Shown here piece after piece: positions 23,631 through 35,797 of a DNA stretch of 64,000 bases (the first letter of the stretch is position 1; every line of letters begins with the position of its first letter). The notes under the pieces were generated by a model. It made no database searches and was not told the DNA's origin. It saw nothing but the letters and a program-made list of their open reading frames with translations. The stretch is taken from contig NC_090444.1 of NCBI RefSeq assembly GCF_031143425.1, forward strand, positions 54,555,533-54,619,532, written 5' to 3'. Source of the stretch: Pleurodeles waltl (taxonomy: Eukaryota > Chordata > Amphibia > Caudata > Salamandridae). The translations under genes and the position numbers were made by a program.

Positions 23631-25670
23631 GTAAAATGAAATATTTATTTGCCCAGGTTCACACAATTTGGTAAAGCAGGGACTCTGGGATTAATTCCAG
23701 TTTTTTTGTTTACATACTGTGGAATTTAGTCGTAAATTGATTATCTCTTTCTCCCAAACGTTTTACGTCAAAATGTATTGCTTTAGCTTTAATTCTTGAT
23801 GCGGGAGATTATACCGTGGAGGTCAGACAGAGGCCATAGGATAGCTATGATCATTTTGTGCTTGAGGTTTAAATACTAACTCGAGCTGAACCGGAGCCAT
23901 GTTTTTGGATCGGGCAGCGCCTTGCTCACTTTGACTTCATATCCTTGACAAGGCGCCAAAGCACTTTCAACAGAGAGGAAGCTCCCTACTCCACTCGTCT
24001 GGACCATGGGTGAGAGCTCAGTCAGATGGATATGGACTTCGAGCCTCTGCCTCGGTCGGATACACAAGTCTGACTACAAGCTCCGCTTGATCAGCGCGGG
24101 AGGTTAGGAGCCTGACCTACCCATGAAAATGTGGAAAGTGATTTTACTCAAAAGACGAGGACTGCCTTAAGGGGCCTGCCATGTGTAAGGACACATTCAA
24201 AGCTGATACTTCAGCCATGCAACGTTTAGTAACTCTGAATTAAAGCGGTACGTTAACAATTAAAAAGCAAGATCAGGCAATTATGCCCTAGCTTGAGCCT
24301 TTTAGAAAAAATATGACAGAGCCAATCAAAATCCTTATCTGAAACCTCCGGTTTTGTGTCATAAGTCGACTTCACCCAGCTCAAGAGATACCCGAGCTAC
24401 AAAGTTGCCCAAAAGTTATGAGTAACACTTTGTTAGTGCTAGCCTTTAAGGCAACGTACGATCGTATCTCTGAGTACATACTTACAATGTTAAAAACCAA
24501 ACTACAAGTCAGAGAATAAATCATTCTGTTAGCAAAAAAAGACACACAGGCTGCTTTAATGTTCAACATGACAATAGATAACGTGGGAGCTTTACATATC
24601 CCATGAGTTGCTAGCCCAGACCTTGAGCGTTAAACACTCCAATGTCCCAAATGCCACATGCACTGGTCCGAGTGACCCTATTTCCTGTAAAACTTTCACC
24701 CAACCTTGACTTTTATGCCAACATGTTTGTGTGATGGCATTGTTAAGCCCGTGCATAAAATGGTCAAAGTAGAACTGCAAGTCCCAGAATGCAAAGTGCT
24801 AATGACCATGCAGTCAGGCTTGAAGAATAGTCACATGGCCTGGGACAACTTGGTACATTTTCAGGTAACAGCGGAAACAAATGCATGGCGATGCTTAGCT
24901 TGTCAGACGTTCTAGACAGGGATACTCATAGTCAATCAAATAGAAAACTAGAGAAAGCTCACACACACACACCTACAAGACAGCAACTGTAATTAGATCG
25001 TAGAAAAAGTATCACACAATTACACAAGATAAGCAGGATCTTGTCTCCCATACAATGCAGAAGCAATCACAAATGACTGCTAGGTCTAACACATTTCTAG
25101 CACTAACAGTGCAGCCCAAAACAGGCTAAATCAATGCACCAGGGACCATAATTTAAAAAGGTTCCAAAATACATAAGCACATTTTGTGTTTTTTTTAACT
25201 ACATGCTCTCCTTTAATTCACATAAGCAGCTGCATCTGTGTTAGCCCACTAGCAGCTCGTGTGGCATATGTATTGTGAATGTGTCATCTGACAGGAGTGA
25301 TGCGGTCAATCAAAAAACCTGGATGTGACAGGGACTATGCAACACAATATATCACCACCACCTCCTGGATTCATCAAACAGTAAGATAAATCTGTAGCCA
25401 CAGCAAATCAGGCGTAAATGGAAATAACTACCCGCTAAAATGACACAGGATGCAGTATAACTCCGATGTGCCTCTGGTGATATAACACATTGAGTTGGTT
25501 AGTTTACAGTGGGTTAACTGGGTCTGCAGTGGTCACACCGCCACAAGTAAACAGCTGTCACCTTTTGTCTGGCACAATTGTCAAAATTTGTCTGGCACAA
25601 TTGTCAAAATCCAGCTCTGCCAGCACTTTCAAAACAAAAGAAACGAGCTGACGGCCACGAAGCAAACACA
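23631..25670. other. Unassigned
   Basis: Nothing delimited. Short frames only. A short CA run lies at 24960-24972, and a direct repeat of 'tgtctggcacaattgtcaaaat' lies at about 25566-25609. Confidence 0.4.
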
Positions 25671-25679
25671 CATAAGGAA

Positions 25680-26080
25680 ACAGAAGGTAGCTCTCGGTGA
25701 AACGTATTTGCAAACGTGCAATTATCTATGTTACTGGCAAAAGTGCAATTATCTATGTAACAGGATCGATATCATGCAAAGCGCGTGACTACTGCCCAGC
25801 GGGATCGCGCTACTTACGAAACAAAGAGAAAAAGTAGCCCTGAAACCATCCTGAAAACATGGAGCCTCATATGTTTTCAGTAGTTGGCCGGTGCGCTCGA
25901 GGAGGGCTAAACACTGGAAAAGGCATGACATATGCATGCCTTTCACTAATCAAATCAAAATCAAGTCAATTTTAAAAGGCAAGCCCACGAACCAACCAAA
26001 GTGATGGGCGTGGTTACAAGCCCGTAGAAAGATAACAACAGAGACAGAGCGCTTTGCGCGCTCAACCCTAACAATAGTAC
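25680..26080 (+). repeat. Dispersed repeat family R1, copy 3
   Basis: The best-preserved copy. It has 'gtgcaattatctatgtaacagg' (itself locally duplicated at about 25717 and 25742), 'gcgggatcgcgct', 'catggagcctcatatgttttcagtagt', 'gaggagggctaaac', 'aaggcatgac', 'aggcaagcccacgaacca' and 'gggcgtggtta'. Confidence 0.6.
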
Positions 26081-26940
26081 TTATTCATTGCCTATATTTT
26101 TTATTTATTAATTGTAATACATGACTCTTTTAGGTACAAAGAAAAGTGACTAATGGCTTTGAAATATTGTTACCTGAATGCATATTATACATATGAAAAG
26201 ATGATTACAAAATATTTAAAAAATAATAATAATTTGAAAAGTAAAGTGTTTGCACAACAACTGAAGCACTGAAGTGCACTTTTTTTTTGTCGAATGTGCA
26301 CATGTGGTCAGACAAAATAGCATCACTCACAATGCAATAGCGACACCAGCCGATCAGCGTTTACACATTGACCTGTGATTTATTGTGTAGTGGATGGAAG
26401 CAAAATATGAATGGACGCTGAAAAAAAACCATGGATGAAGAGGGACGACCAACCATCCCTCTTTACCTGTGTATATCTACATATTTTTATTGAGGATTTT
26501 TTCATTACATTAGCTGGTGAGAAGTCTAAAGATTTCTCAGGGTCAGACCTTACTAAAATCCTTCACTTATTGTTCACAATGGAGAGTTTATATATCTAAG
26601 CCGCTGTTGACAGACCCCAGTCATGTTCTGTGGCTAACCTCTAACCTTGGGAATGGATGTCATTTAGGGGTTGCCAGGGGTCACAACTGCGACCGGTGGC
26701 TTCTATCCTGCGACTTCTGGTACTGCCTTTGTGAACCATGGCCTTGGAGATGGCAAAATGTGTGCTAAGAACATGGGGGCAGCTCCAGTCTTTGTTTTCT
26801 TTGCATGTTTCTCATTATACTACTAGTGAATAATATTAGTGTATTCACTTTTAGTGTAATATAAAATGGAGCACACTTAGCTGGAACCGGACCTTTGGTG
26901 CCAGCTGAGTTAAGTTCTTGATTTTAAATGCATGATGCAT
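26081..26940. other. Unassigned
   Basis: AT-rich. No exon or element boundary seen. Confidence 0.35.
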
Positions 26941-26984
26941 GTATGCATGTGGGTGGGAATGTGCCTAAGTGATAGATGCAGTGT

Positions 26985-27815
26985 GTTTGTGTAAGCAAGT
27001 GTATGTGTGAGAGAAAGTGAGTGAGAGTCAGTGACAGGTAGTGAGTGAGACTGTGTGGGACTAAGGCCCAGATTTACTGTGATTTGATGCAAGGCAATGC
27101 AGTATTAAAGCTGCTGGACTGCAAGTGTCAAAAGGAGAGAGACAAATGTGCCATATTGGTGCACTTTTGGCAGTCATGCACCAATGTGCACTCTCTGAGG
27201 CATAGGTTTTGTAACAAAAGGGGTCTGATCCAGTTCAAAAACTATGTTGTAATGCTTCTTTCAATTTGTGTGTGTGTTGTATGATGCTGTACACATGCAA
27301 AGTTAGAAAAACAAGGCAAAATCAAAACATTTCTCTTCAGTACACCTGCCTGAAGGATGCTTAAAACTGTGGTGAAAATTCCTGTTTAGCAATGTTTGTA
27401 GATAAGGATTGCATGATAACCCAAAGGTATTTGCATGGGAATGCTCATGCACCACCCATGGAATACCCCTTTGACCTAAAATAATGCAAAGCAGCACTTT
27501 GCATTACTTTCTGATTCTAACCATTGCAAATCCTAATTTGTGTTGGATAGTAAATCCCATTCGAACATTTTGCGTCAGGTTTGCATCACAAAAGTGAAGC
27601 ATGTCTGGTGGAAAACATTAGAAAACCTGGGCCAGAGTTTCAGTAAGTAGAGCGACTGAGAATGAGTGATATTAAGAGTGAATATAAGTGAGTGATTGAA
27701 AGTGAGTAAAGCATGAGTATAAGAGGGTGTAAGAGAGCGTGAGAGAGAATGAATGATAGAGATTTGGTGTGAATGAGAAAAAGAGTGTGAATGAGTAAAT
27801 GTGAGTGTGCCAGCT
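26985..27815. repeat. GTGA/GAGT-rich simple repeat, split by a MITE
   Basis: Degenerate 'gtgagtgagagt' sequence at 26985-27060 resumes as 'gactgagaatgagtgat..gtgagtgattgaaagtgag' at 27650-27815. The two halves were one block before the element at 27063-27634 inserted. Confidence 0.75.
27063..27634. mobile_element. MITE-like element inserted in simple repeat
   Basis: The left end reads GGCCCAGATTTACTG. The right end, read on the other strand, is GGCCCAGGTTTTCTA. The interior has palindromic words ('ggtgcacttttggcagtcatgcacc', 'gcaaagcagcactttgc'). The flanks are the two halves of one simple repeat. The exact duplication could not be fixed. Confidence 0.6.
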
Positions 27816-28439
27816 AACTCCTCAAAACAAATGACGAAATTCATTAGTAGTTCTGCTGAGCTCACCAAAGCTGTGTCCTCTAGCCACTGGTCAAACAGGT
27901 TCTCCCCCTGGGATTCAAAAGCGCATAGTGGCACTGAGAGTATGGGAAATATAATCCAGGGTAAGCTATCCTTAAGGGAATCATTGACAACAGAACTCAA
28001 AGAATTAAAAGGTTTACTGAGAATTTTGTTGGCACACACTAAGTGATGTGGATCTGAGTAACACCATAGGGTTAAATCATCCAGTCGCTGCTGAGCCTAT
28101 TAAACACTCTTGTAAGGCCCAATTCCACTCTAGTTGGGGGAATATTCAAAGCAGTTGAATGCAAAGGCAGCGGGAGCCCAGAGAGTTTGTGCTGACAATG
28201 TCACTCCTCTTTGTGTCCATCCTGGCCCATGGGTAGATGACAAACCCAGGCATGTTTCTGTTTCCTAGTATATCAGTCTTCTATGGCCCATCAACCATGA
28301 GAAGGTTGGAGAGAGATTTCCATCAAATTCCTCCTACTAGGCTGAACTCTCATGAGACACTTTTGCAATGAACTAATGCATATACTAAAATAAGCGTACA
28401 AAAACAAACTGACAATGCAATGTATATGATAAATGCTCC

Positions 28440-29300
28440 CAAATTAGGTCATAATGCAAGGGAAGGTTGGGAGTCCTTGATAAATAGAGAAATATACTGG
28501 ATAAGGTTCAAGCTCCAATGTTTGTCTTTAGTATGCTGTGATATTTTAGGTGCCAAGTGCATTCTGAGTGATGTTGGAGTGTCAGATTACATTAAAATGA
28601 ATGTAAGAACACGAGATATTGTGAAACTTAGAGCCCCTTTTATGTTCAATCACCAATCCAAACTTGACCTGCTTTATGAAGCTTAAATCAATCAGGAAGC
28701 TGCTATATCTGCTCCCAAAAGATGCCGTAAAAGCTTTGGCCCAGGCTCTTGTACCATCTTGCATAAATTAAGCCAAGAGTCACTATCTGGGTCTTCCAGG
28801 TTTCCTGATCTATAGACTTCAGATCATACCAAATACAGCTGCTAGGCTGATACGGCGGGTCCCGCTTCACCTAAACATCTCACTCCATCTGAAGCAGCTC
28901 ACTTGGCTACATATGGCAAAAAGGATTCAAGTTAAGGCCCTCACTTTTTTTAGAGCACTGGAGGGCAAAGCCCCCGTTACCTAAGAAACAGACTTGGAAG
29001 GTACCACCAGGAGAAGTCCCTGAGATCTAACCACCTTTGAGTTATGCATATCCCCAGGTTCGCTAAAGTCAGTTGTGGTGGTAGGTTTTTTTCAGTACCA
29101 ATGACAAAACTCTGAAATTCTCTGCCAATTAAACATTGTATGGCCAAGTCCAAACACTGTTTTAGGAAGCAATTAAAAACTTGGATCTTTAACCAAAAGT
29201 AGTCATGGTAAACCCCCTTCTGTTCTCAGTCTCTGCTTTAGAGTGCTGGGACACTTCGGCTCAAGCAGTTGAGTGCTTTACAAATTCCATTGATTGACAG
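28440..29300 (+). pseudogene. CR1/L2-type LINE 3' portion
   Basis: Reading across frames gives 'LLPKDAVKALAQALVPS' (about 28705-28755), then 'RLQIIPNTAARLIRRVPLHL' (about 28815-28875), then 'LKQLTWLHMAKRIQVKALTF' (about 28890-28950). After these come fragments of the '..WN.LP' region and 'F.KQLKTWIF'-like sequence near 29150-29200. This is the C-terminal order of CR1/L2 ORF2. It ends in a tail containing 'gagtgctttacaaattccattgattgac', typical of L2 3' ends. It is heavily mutated and inert. Confidence 0.7.
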
Positions 29301-29811
29301 TAGAAATCTGAGGAACAGTTCCTTACCTATACCTGCTGTAACACCTGCAGGTACTGCTCAGGCTACAAGAGACCCATGTCATCTAATAGGAACATACATT
29401 TTCAAGCAATTACAGATCATACCTCGTCTAATTTGGAGTCCATAGATTGACTCTCTTTCCCTGCAGTGACATCCCATCAAATAGGCTTGTCTAGGACGAA
29501 TTATACTCTGCACTATGAGACATTTCCATCTCTAAGCCCTGATATTGTGAAAGAATCAAGTCGGGTAGCTTACGACTCTAAAGAGATCTCTATAGTGCAC
29601 CATATGGATGTAATGATTGGTGTCTCCTCTCCCAAGCATGCCGACTTTCAATCTGTTGAGACCTTAAATAGACTTTCATGAAGCATCGCTGGGCTTAGAC
29701 AAAAACTCTCAAACCCCTTTTGGCAGAATTATATTGAGTGATTCCATCTCTGTATGTTACATGAAACCTGGTTAACGTATTTACCTCATAAACCAGGATG
29801 TAAAACATTCT

Positions 29812-30186
29812 GGCCCTCATTGCGACTTCCCGGTCTTTCAAAAAGACAGCGAAGCCGCGGGGGCCACTTTACCGCCAGAGCTGCCAGTATTGGTGGCTCT
29901 CTATTATGACTTTTTCACTGGCCCAGCGGACGGAAACAGCATTTCTGTCCGCTGGCCCAGCAGAAAAGTCACATCAACATTGCAGCCGGCTCATAATAGA
30001 GCCGGCAGCAATGTTGATGTGCAGCGGGTGCAGCAGTACCCGTCGCGCATTTCACTGCCCAGAATTCAGGCTTGGAGGAAGCCTGGTAGTCAAGCGCAGG
30101 GGCCGGCGGTATGTCTGTGGCTAATGCGCCACGGTCATAATACACTGGCGGTGATACCGTCGGCCGCCAGGGTCATAATAAGGCCC
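29812..30186. mobile_element. Inverted-repeat element in LINE endonuclease region
   Basis: The ends are GGCCCTCATTGCGAC and, on the other strand, GGGCCTTATTATGAC-like. The flanks are TCT (29809-29811) and TCT (30187-30189), a 3-bp duplication. The interior is GC-rich with internal palindromes, for example 'acatcaacattgc' against 'gcaatgttgatgt'. It is a non-autonomous DNA element. Confidence 0.65.
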
Positions 30187-30661
30187 TCTGTGTTAAAGCC
30201 ATTGCCTCTACCAGTGCCATGGGGCCTTGATGTTTAGGGTAAATCTTGGATTAAAAATCTGCACTCTAAAAGGGCGCAGTTTGTATTTCTTTAATTTTAC
30301 ATCAGGCCGAGTCAGAGGAACATAGAATCCACCACTGCTAATGTATCGGAAAATGTTATGAACACCATTAAAACAAAGAGCAGTATTGTCATTGGAGGGT
30401 ATTAATATTAGATATGAGCTACTTTGTGGCTTTGATCTGGCCACAGTGGAGGAGGATGTGTCATGGGGTATACTCTCTCTTCACTCTAGCTCTTATGTCC
30501 CCTGTGTGGTGGCCGCCATGCAGATGGCCCTTTTTATAGTAAAAATGGCCTGCTGACTTTTAATGGCAGATCTGATTCAGATAAGCTAGGTTCTTCCACC
30601 TTTAAGAGAGGTGTGACTAGATCAAAGATCGAATATTTTCACTATGTGGACAAGATGTTAA

Positions 30662-31588
30662 GGGCCGTATTTATACTCTGGTTGCGCCGAATTTGCGTCG
30701 TTTTTTTCGACGCAAATTCGACGCTAAACTAACGCCAACTAACGCCATATTTATACTATGGCGTTAGACGCTTCGGGCGCCAAAGTGCCCGGAGTGGGCG
30801 TCATTTTTTAGCGTGAACCCCTTCCTTGCGTTAATGATATGCAAGGGAGGCGTTCCCGTCTTAAAAAATGACTCCCAGGCCTTTACGTGGTATTTATACT
30901 CCCGGGCAAAAATGACGCCCGGGAGTGGGGTGGCCAAAAACGGCGCTTTTGCGCCGCTTTTTAACGCCTGGGTCAGGCATGGCGTTAAGGGACAAGTGGG
31001 CTCAAAATGAGCCCAGAGGTGCCCTCCCCTGCCCCCAGGGACCCCCCCTGCCACCCTTGCCCACCCCAGGAGGACACCCAAGGACGGAGGGACCCATCCC
31101 ATGAACATTAAGGTAAGTCCAGGTAAGTTTTTTTCTTTTTTTTTTTGTTGTGGCATAGGGGGGCCTGATTTGTGCCCCCCTACATGCCACTATGCCCAAT
31201 GACCATGCCCAGGGGACAGAAGTCCCCTGGGCATGGCCATTGGGCAAGGGGGCATGACTCCTATCTTTACAATGATAGGAGTCATGTTGATGGGGGATGG
31301 GCGTCGAAAAAAAATGGCACAAGTCGGGTTACGACGATTTTTTCGACGTAACCTGACTTGCCCCATTTTAAGACGCCCATACGCCATTTTCCCCCTACGC
31401 CGGCGCTGTCTGGTGTACGTGGTTTTTTTCCACGCACACCAGGCAGCGCCGGTCTGATTGCGCCGTCTAACGCCATTCCATAAATACGGCGCCCGCATGG
31501 CGCTTCAGAATGGCGTTAGACGGCGCAAAATTTTTTGACGCTAAACTGCGTTAGCGCAGTTTAGCGTCAAAAAGTATAAATATGGGCC
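30662..31588. mobile_element. Harbinger-type MITE with serial hairpins
   Basis: Terminal inverted repeats GGGCCGTATTTATACT and AGTATAAATATGGGCC are flanked by a perfect TAA duplication (30659-30661 and 31589-31591), which is the PIF/Harbinger signature. Both subterminal regions form perfect hairpins: 30689-30700 with 30708-30719, and 31537-31550 with 31555-31568. Further inner hairpins lie at 31151-31190 and at 31193-31217 with 31222-31246. A conserved 'gactcctatc..gataggagtc' hairpin lies at 31256-31283. There is no coding capacity. It lies inside the second LINE, so it is younger than that copy. Confidence 0.85.
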
Positions 31589-33909
31589 TAAATCTCAAGA
31601 TAGATATCTGAGACGATAGTAATCATTACTAATGTTGTCAGAATCTTTTATCGAGGAACTGGGTGTCTCTGTCAGCACCCCTGCTTTATTACCAATGGTG
31701 GGAAATTATTGTAGATCAATTAAGTGGCCCTTGATATTGGGAAACACAAAGGTTTTAACTGATATTTCTAATGCTTATTCTAGGGTTCCCTGTTTCTGAT
31801 AACCCTATAGTCGAGACACATAATATTTTGGCTGGTACTTTAAATGCACTTTTAACCAAAGCGCCAGCAAAGCTGCACTTTCAATAGAAAACATCTTGAG
31901 TAATCCCTGGTAAATGTAGGAAAGTTGCAGGCAAAAACAGTCCTAATGAAAGCTTTAAAATCTAAATCCTATGTGAGGCATGTGTAGCTAGAGCTCAGTA
32001 TGCGGGAGCACTGGAAGCAGCCAAGCATAACCGGGATAATTCAAACTGGTTAGATTTAGTTGAGACAGCAAAGTATGGAGACAATAGGACCTTCTGGGAA
32101 ATCATAGCCCATGGAACCAAGGAACCAGGCTCACAGAATGAATCATATTTGACTTCAAACAAATGGGTGGAACACTTTGCTAATCTCTACTAATAAGGCA
32201 ATAATGATGATGATGACCTACTCTCCACAGCCCGTTTAACCTTGTATGTGGTTACTCAATTAGGGACATGTCAGTACAACCATATTGTATCCTTGGGGAG
32301 ACAAAGGTAGCCATAGAGGCTATGAAATCGTGCAAGGCCCCTGGGCCATATAAATTCGCAAGGGAGTTACTGCAACACAGTCTATCAATATGGTACCCAA
32401 CTATTAATCTGTTGTGCAATTCTATAGCTTTCGGAGTCCCAATACTTGGAAAGGTGCAGGGATATTTCCCATACACAAAAAAGGAGATTTATACAATCAG
32501 GAAACAAAAGACCAATTAGCCTCCTGGACACTCTACAGAAGGTCTATGTGAGGCAGATTCTGAATAACCTTCCAGACTGGATAGGGGTCAATAACTTTGT
32601 GTCACCTTATCAGGAGGGATTTAGATCAAGAGGGACCACAGTAGATCAGGTGTTTAGGTTCATTCTTATTATCTGGAAATACACAAAAGTGAATGTTGTC
32701 CATTTATATATTGCTTTTGTAGATCCAAGGACAGCTTTTGATCTATTTCTGAGGGGTTCGTTGTGGGCTTCACTCAAGGAGCTAGGAGCTCCTGCGGGCT
32801 TTCTTATCCAAGTAAAAAGATTACATCATGAGAATTATGTTCAGGTCCACTGGGGACCTTAGGGTGAACTTAGTGATCATATCCCTAAATGTATGTGTGT
32901 GAGACAAAATTGTGTGCTTGTGCCTACACTTTTCTCACTTTACATATATGATGTTATCATGGCTCTCCTAAAATGCAATAATGACTCTCCAAAGTTAGAT
33001 GGGGTCCAGTTCCCGCACTTTTATTCACATATAATACCCTTCTGATATGCCAAACATCTAGAGGCTTGCAGCAATTATTGGATAATTTTAACACATATTG
33101 TGAAAACAAGGGACTGGAGATTAATGCCACTAAGACCAAATTTTGGGGGATCAGACCCCACAAGTCATTCAGAGGAGATTTATTTCTGCAGCAGAAGATG
33201 CTTGAACGTGTAGCAAAACTTTAGTGTCTGGCTATTATGCTTGATAGTAAATTATCCTGTACTTTGCACATTCAAAACAAAGGGCAGTACTTCAGCATAG
33301 AGCTATGGCAATCTTTAAAAATCATCAGGCAACATTGCCCAGACCAGTCTTCCCACTATTGACCTCTATAACTTAAAAGCACAAGTAGTGGCCCTATATG
33401 GTGCCAAAATTTGGGGGACATTCAAATGTTAAAAGGCTGACCCAGAGTGAGAATACGTGTCCCAAAAGCACTCCCCTCATCCCCATGTTCTATGATGGTG
33501 CACTCAAGAGAGAAGAGCATGTAGCAGTGTTAAGGCCTCTTCTCTTCTAGGTGAGGATTTGGACAGTACAGGAGCTTGCTCCATATCAGAAGGGTATGAG
33601 AGAACTTTTGGAACTAGATGAGAACACCACTTTTCCCTGGTTCAGGTATATTGAATCTTGGCTCACCAAACTATGGCTTTGGACTTTCTGAACTGACCCT
33701 TCCTTCCTAACATTGTCTTCCAAAACCGAAATAAAATTCATATTTTGGGATAATATTATCACTAGCACATCACAGCTCTTGTTTCGGTAGATTATCAACT
33801 CAATTTTTGAAATTTAAACCCTGACCCTATTTCGAGAGTGTCTGGATACCCCCCAATCCCAATTGGCCTAGACCCTGTACATAAAGTTCTGTTATGATAT
33901 ATTATAAAT

Positions 33910-34385
33910 ATAGGGGCATATTAACAAGCTCCATGCGCCAACAGTGAGTCACCTTTGTGGTGCTCTGGCACTGCAGAGTGCAGACCCTTATCTACGAAGC
34001 CATGCACAGCTTTTCATAGCCTCATAGATATGGTGTAAGGCAATGCAGCACAAGTCACTGTGTTTCCTTACACCACGATAGGGGAGAGCTCCATGGGCAT
34101 TGTGGTGGGTTTTCCCATGCAAAATCCATGGGTTTTGGCACATTCTGAGTTTTACAAAGATGTGTAAACTTGAGAAGGCATCAAAATCATACACCTCATC
34201 AAGGGAGGAGGTTCGAGGAGAAATACATTTATTTCTCCATGTTTTTTCTCCTACTGCGTGTGCTGCATTCTGGAAAAAAACCTCCATGGATTGTTTCTGT
34301 GCAGGTGCCTCTTCCTCTATAAAATAGCCCTGCCAACAAAGCAGACACCCTTGCATCATGGTACAAGGGTGCCTGCATTGGTGCT
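33910..34385. mobile_element. MITE-like fragment
   Basis: The left end reads AGGGGCATATTAACAAGC, similar to the MITE ends elsewhere. The interior has palindromic words such as 'ggcactgcagagtgc' and 'acacccttgcatcatggtacaagggtg'. The right end is not clear and the sequence runs into the 30-bp minisatellite. Confidence 0.5.
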
Positions 34386-34419
34386 AGTGGTATAGAAAAG
34401 AAAAGTAGAGAACAGTATG

Positions 34420-34865
34420 GGAGGCAGGAGTGTTATAGAGAAAAGCAGTAGAGTCAGGAGTTTTGTGGAGAAGAGCAATAGAGTTAGGAGTAGTATAGAG
34501 AAGAGCAGTAGAGTCAAGAGTGGGATAGAGAAGAGCAGTAGAGTCAGGAGTGGGATAGAGAAGAGCAATAGAGTCAGGAGTAGTATAGAGAAGAGCAGTA
34601 GAGTCAGGAGTGGGATAGAGAAGAGCAATAGAGTCAGGAGTAGTATAGAGCAGAGCAGTGGAGTCAGGGGTGGTAAAGAGAGGAGCAGTAGAGTCAGGAG
34701 TGGTATAAATATGAGCAGTGGAATCAGGAGTGGTATAGGGAAGAGCAGAAGAGTCAGGAGTGGTATAGGGAAGAGCAGAAGAGTCAGGAGTGGTGTTGAT
34801 AAGAGCAGTGGAGTCAGGAGTGGTATAGAAAAGAGACGTAGAGTGAAGCATGTGAAAGAGGAGCA
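34420..34865. repeat. Minisatellite, 30-bp unit, about 14-15 copies
   Basis: The unit is 'agagcagtagagtcaggagt' plus 'ggtatagaga'. Because 30 is divisible by three and the unit lacks in-frame stops, it gives long open frames on both strands: a 10-residue SSRVRSGIEK-type repeat on +, and a DSTALLYTTP-type repeat on -. There is no start context, splice signal or domain to support translation. Related degenerate units continue to about 35100. Confidence 0.9.
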
Positions 34866-35146
34866 GTTGAGAGAAGACTAAGAGAGCAAGGAGTAGAATA
34901 AAGAATAGAAGAGGAAAGAACAGTAGAGTGAATAACAGTGGACTGATGAACTGTAGAGAGAAGATTGATGCTAGGAAACATGGTGAAATAAGGAGCGATT
35001 GAGAAAAGAGCTGTCGAAAAAATTCTGGACAGCGAGGAGCACTAGAAAAGAGTGGTATAGAGAGGTCCAGTGGAGTCAGGAGTGGTACGTTGAAGTGAAG
35101 GGGTGAGGAGTGATAGAAAAAAGAGTGGCAAGAAATAAGAGATTAA

Positions 35147-35213
35147 GGGCCAGATGTAGCAAAGGGTTTTTCCCATTCTGTGTCAATCGGAAAATGTGTT
35201 CATACATATGGCC
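35147..35213. mobile_element. 67-bp MITE relic with TAA duplication
   Basis: GGGCCAGATGT...ACATATGGCC is flanked by TAA (35144-35146) and TAA (35214-35216), inside the degenerate tail of the minisatellite. It is a very short deletion derivative of a Harbinger-type element. Confidence 0.6.
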
Positions 35214-35650
35214 TAAGGCACATTAGAGAGAACAGCAATAGAAAGAACAGGGTAGAGTGGAGATCAGTAGAGCTATCAGCAGTATGGAGATGAGTGTACG
35301 TAGGACAGAAGTAAAATGAGGAGTTCTAGAGAAGAGCTGTAGACTGAGGAGTCACAGCGAAAATAGTGTGGGGGAAGACAAATAGGAGAGTAGAAGAGGG
35401 AGAAGGAGGATGATATGAGAGGGAGGAAAGGGGTTCTATATGAGGCACCTTAATGTAACCTACAAGAGATGGTAGTTTCAGCAGTGTGCAGTTTCTCTGA
35501 AGATATTGGAAGCTTTTTCCCCTTAGTTCCAAAGGAGTCAAGCAATCTATAAGGATAATTCAGTGTGATGATCTGTGAACAGCCTGTGGCAGTTGTGCTG
35601 TTAGCTCAGGATGGCTGTGTTTTTAGTTCAATCCTGTTGGTGTTTTACAG

Positions 35651-35797
35651 ACGCACCACATCCGGGGACCTGCCCCAAAGAAATAGATGGGTGCAATCTG
35701 CCCCTGCCTCCCCCAGAGTGCCAAAGTGACACAGACTGTTGGAAGACTCAGAAGTGCTGCAACCTCTGTGGGTTACAATGTGTGTCTGCTGTGAGAG
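35651..35797 (+). CDS. WAP four-disulfide-core exon (domain 1)
   Basis: The acceptor 'gttttacag' ends at 35650 and the exon opens in phase 1. It reads PGTCPKEIDGCNLPLPPPEC, then QSDTDCWKTQKCCNLCGLQC, then VSAVR. All eight WAP cysteines are present, with the family spacings C-x5-C-x5-CC and C-x3-C. The CC-x2-C gap is one residue shorter than usual. WAP domains inhibit serine proteases or act as antimicrobials in secretions. The 3' boundary is unclear. At the position of the phase-1 donor of the other modules it has AGAG|TTAAAG (TT for GT). Other GTs, GCT|GTGAGA at 35791 and AGA|GTTAAA at 35797, are phase 0. If unspliced, the frame runs to a TAA at 35848-35850, which would make it a last exon. 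The partner signal exon at 16140-16230 matches in phase. Confidence 0.8.

Larger units (their letters stand above)
29730..33500 (+). pseudogene. Second non-LTR retrotransposon, decayed, twice interrupted
   Basis: The 5' part includes an endonuclease-like 'CMLHETWLTYLPHKPG' (about 29750-29800). After two inserted elements (29812-30186 and 30662-31588), 'DNRTFWEIIAHGTKEPGSQN' and 'NKWVEHFANLY' follow (about 32075-32190). The RT region then gives 'MKSCKAPGPYKFARELLQ' (about 32325), 'YLIFPYT' frame shifts, 'RPISLLDTLQKVYVRQIL' (about 32505-32565), 'PYQEGFRSRGTTVDQVFRFI' (about 32605-32670) and 'YIAFVDPRTAFDLFLRGSLW' (about 32705-32765). The 'A(F)ADD' box is not preserved; sequence after about 32870 gives 'CENKGLEINATKTKFWGIRP' (about 33095-33155). 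Motif order is clear. The clade (CR1, Jockey, R1 or other) is not decided. It is dead by stops, shifts and insertions. Confidence 0.75.

Noticed and set aside
34356..34881. Long repetitive proteins on both strands
   Set aside because: They are translation shadows of the 30-bp minisatellite.
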